Assembly: GCF_963678975.1 (NCBI RefSeq)
Contig: NC_089279.1
Coordinates: 35,917,933-35,981,932 of the forward strand
Origin: Dysidea avara
Lineage: Eukaryota > Porifera > Demospongiae > Dictyoceratida > Dysideidae
Length of the DNA stretch: 64,000 nt
Direction: 5' to 3'
The notes beneath the pieces are model-generated. The model did no database searches and had not been told where the DNA came from. It saw only the letters and a program-made list of their open reading frames with translations. Position 1 is the first letter of the stretch. Each line of letters starts with the position of its first letter. The translations under genes were made by a program, and so were the position numbers. Below, in pieces: positions 61,517 to 64,000 of the stretch.

Positions 61517-62387
61517 ATAATCATAGTCAGTGGCCACACAAGGGTTAGACCCCAGTCTATGAAATGTAACTGTAGCTCAACCTGTCAGCCTAAAAAGTAC
61601 AATGTGATGACAGTCAAAAACATTCATGGCTGGCTAGTTACGTTTCTAGTTGATTTTGGTGAACACAAGACAAAGATGCAAAAAATCATGCCACCATGAA
61701 GTAAGCAAAAACACAACACACACAGTTACACACATTACCATTCTATACTGACTGGTCACACTCCTCAGTTCAATCTCCACTTCATCACTACACAATACTA
61801 GATCAATGGTACCAGCACACAGTGGAGGAATACTACACCAGGTTACTGCTGCTACTGTAGGCTATAGGTTCCATACTAACAGCTCTTACTAGGGGTGGGG
61901 CTTACCAGTCTGTGGGTGTGGCTGATGGACTTAATGGCTTCCTCACTCATAGCTTTCCATAGTGACTGGTTAGTGAGATCAATCTGGCACACCAGCAGAG
62001 AATCTGATACCTAACATGTCCATAGTGGTAATACATACAGTATACAGGCTAGGTGACTATTACCTGACAGTTAGCATAGAATGACTGATGGTTGAAGATA
62101 CAACCAATGGTGCGGTACTAGTTGAGGTACTGGGACCCCAGCTGGGTGATCTGGATCAACAGGTTTGTGAGGAAACCTGTTTAACATGTTTTGATTTTTG
62201 ATTAAAGTACAGAAATACAATGTAACCTTTCTGCTGTAAGACTTTCCCAGAAGGTGACAGCCATCTGGAGCTATTATCATCACCCACGTGTGAGCCACGC
62301 CACTGCCTTGCAGCCCACACAGGCGTATGCATTCAAGCCAAACCCCAACAGGAGTGAGCAGAGTAGTAATGCATGGTCCTCACAATC

Positions 62388-62739
62388 CTGTGAAGTGAAT
62401 AATGTTAGCAACACCAAGATCATAATATTTGTATGGGGGAGAGTCTCTAACTGGAGTATATTCACTGCTGCAAGTAACACCTCAAGCTTGTCAAGGGGAT
62501 CATGAAAATTGCTCCTTTCCAGACGACCAGGAAATACAATATAACACTTAAAGCACCGCCTATGCTTGTGTGTACGAAAAATACAGTACTCGGGGGGTGT
62601 CTTGAGGCAAATACAGCACTCGGCTTCTCTCGTGCTATTAGCCTCTCAACACACTCCCTCGTACTGTATTTTCCATACACACATGCGGTTGTGCTTTAAC
62701 TCTAACTAATAATACACTACCAATCTCCATACCCTCACA
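62388..62739. other. Upstream of the CEP76 fragment, no exon seen
   Basis: The acceptor CACTTCACAG precedes the exon at 62,387, but I cannot identify an upstream CEP76 exon. About 62,570-62,660 has inverted ACAGTACTCGG / CTCGTACTGTA words (a MITE is possible). Confidence 0.35.
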
Positions 62740-62872
62740 TTAACATCACCCCAATCATTTTATTCTGCCACAAGCAACCCTCAACACCTATAAATATAGT
62801 TTTTATCCTAGAACTGTTAAAGACTGGAATCAGTTGCCAATTAATATAATAGAATCAGTGAAACTTGGATGA
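62740..62872 (+). pseudogene. 3' end of a LINE reverse transcriptase frame
   Basis: Encodes TLNTYKYSFYPRTVKDWNQL followed by P and a short tail, then a stop at 62,870. The Y.FFPRT..WN.LP signature marks the extreme C-terminus of CR1/Jockey-type reverse transcriptases. Confidence 0.75.
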
Positions 62873-62906
62873 ATTTATTTATGCACGTAACCTTCACTAC
62901 TGTAAT

Positions 62907-63899
<993 letters not shown>

Positions 63900-64000
63900 T
63901 TTCAAAACTTTCCTGTGGGGGCATACCCTCAGACCCCCCCTTAGAATGTTTGTGCTTTGCACTTCGCAGCGTGTGCTTTGCACACTGTACAGCAACCCCT
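63900..64000. mobile_element. hAT-like repeat fragment at the window edge
   Basis: GTGGGGGCATACCCTCAGACCCCCC and CTTTGCACTTCGCAGCGTG-like words (quoted in part) correspond to the remnant at 38.69-38.78 kb (GGGGCATGCCCCCAGACCCC, ACACTTCGCCAAGTGTG). Confidence 0.5.

Larger units (their letters stand above)
60555..62387 (-). pseudogene. CEP76: CEP76-like centrosomal protein, 3' exons with three frameshifts
   Basis: Minus-strand exons: 62387-62227, 62176-62064, 62010-61906, 61861-61739, 60976-60756, 60693-60555. CEP76 is a centriolar protein that restrains centriole reduplication; its C-terminal half is a transglutaminase/peptidase-like fold. Seen: DCEDHALLLCSLLLGFGLNA, AVTFWESLTAER, HKPVDPDHP, YRTIGCIFNHQSFYANCQ, IDLTNQSLWKAMSEEAIKSI, SAGNEEFQQAIRWAVPHGHT, FKGFPIQFIHRN, KSPVCADIIGCRGDHVRHAV, VYPYPEDVCAVWVMFAVKY. 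The last four exons are intact and in phase. The first has frame changes near 62,303 and 62,262 that leave a stop between them; the second has one extra base near 62,118. Exons 5' of 62,387 are not in the window. Either a recent pseudogene or sequence errors in an active gene. Confidence 0.75.

Overview
This is an AT-rich stretch of animal nuclear DNA. It looks like a demosponge, most plausibly Amphimedon or a close haplosclerid relative. That call rests on content: a DEATH-NACHT-LRR receptor of the sponge NLR type, metazoan genes cut by very short (about 50-150 bp) GT-AG introns, and dense interspersed foldback repeats. The species is my inference and was not checked against a database.

Layout. 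At 1.7-10.6 kb lies a tandem cluster of apolipoprotein-L-like (ApoL-like) genes: a short copy, a two-module copy broken by insertions, and an intact single-exon copy. Each has a TATAAATA box just upstream. At 14.3-18.4 kb is a decayed transposon-type gene ending in a Ulp1/C48 protease domain and a PHD finger. At 20.0-26.7 kb on the minus strand is the first part (seven exons, about 400 codons) of GPATCH1, a spliceosomal G-patch protein. Head-to-head with it are two tandem synaptobrevin (R-SNARE) genes at 27.3 and 29.4 kb. From 32.2 to 49.9 kb a 21-exon plus-strand gene encodes an MGAT5-type N-glycan branching glycosyltransferase. Every exon junction keeps phase, for about 759 codons in total. 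At 51.5-54.3 kb is a two-exon NLR receptor. At 60.6-62.4 kb on the minus strand is the 3' part of a CEP76-like centriolar gene carrying three frameshifts. A decayed duplicate of its last exon lies at 56.6 kb.

The most notable result is that the MGAT5-like enzyme carries an extra module of about 120 residues, resembling an F5/8-type C (fucolectin/discoidin) lectin domain. It is encoded by five in-phase exons and spliced between the catalytic domain and the conserved cysteine-rich C-terminus. Other structural finds are a 54-unit, indel-free 22-bp minisatellite that grew from a motif present once in a related repeat at 21.4 kb, and several transposon insertions dated by target-site duplications. 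Two of those insertions have an empty site preserved in a paralogous segment of this same window.

The genes do not form an operon-like unit. The ApoL-like cluster and the NLR are both plausible innate-immunity loci. MGAT5 (Golgi glycan branching), synaptobrevins (vesicle fusion), GPATCH1 (splicing) and CEP76 (centriole) are housekeeping neighbours. Much of the remaining DNA is repeats.
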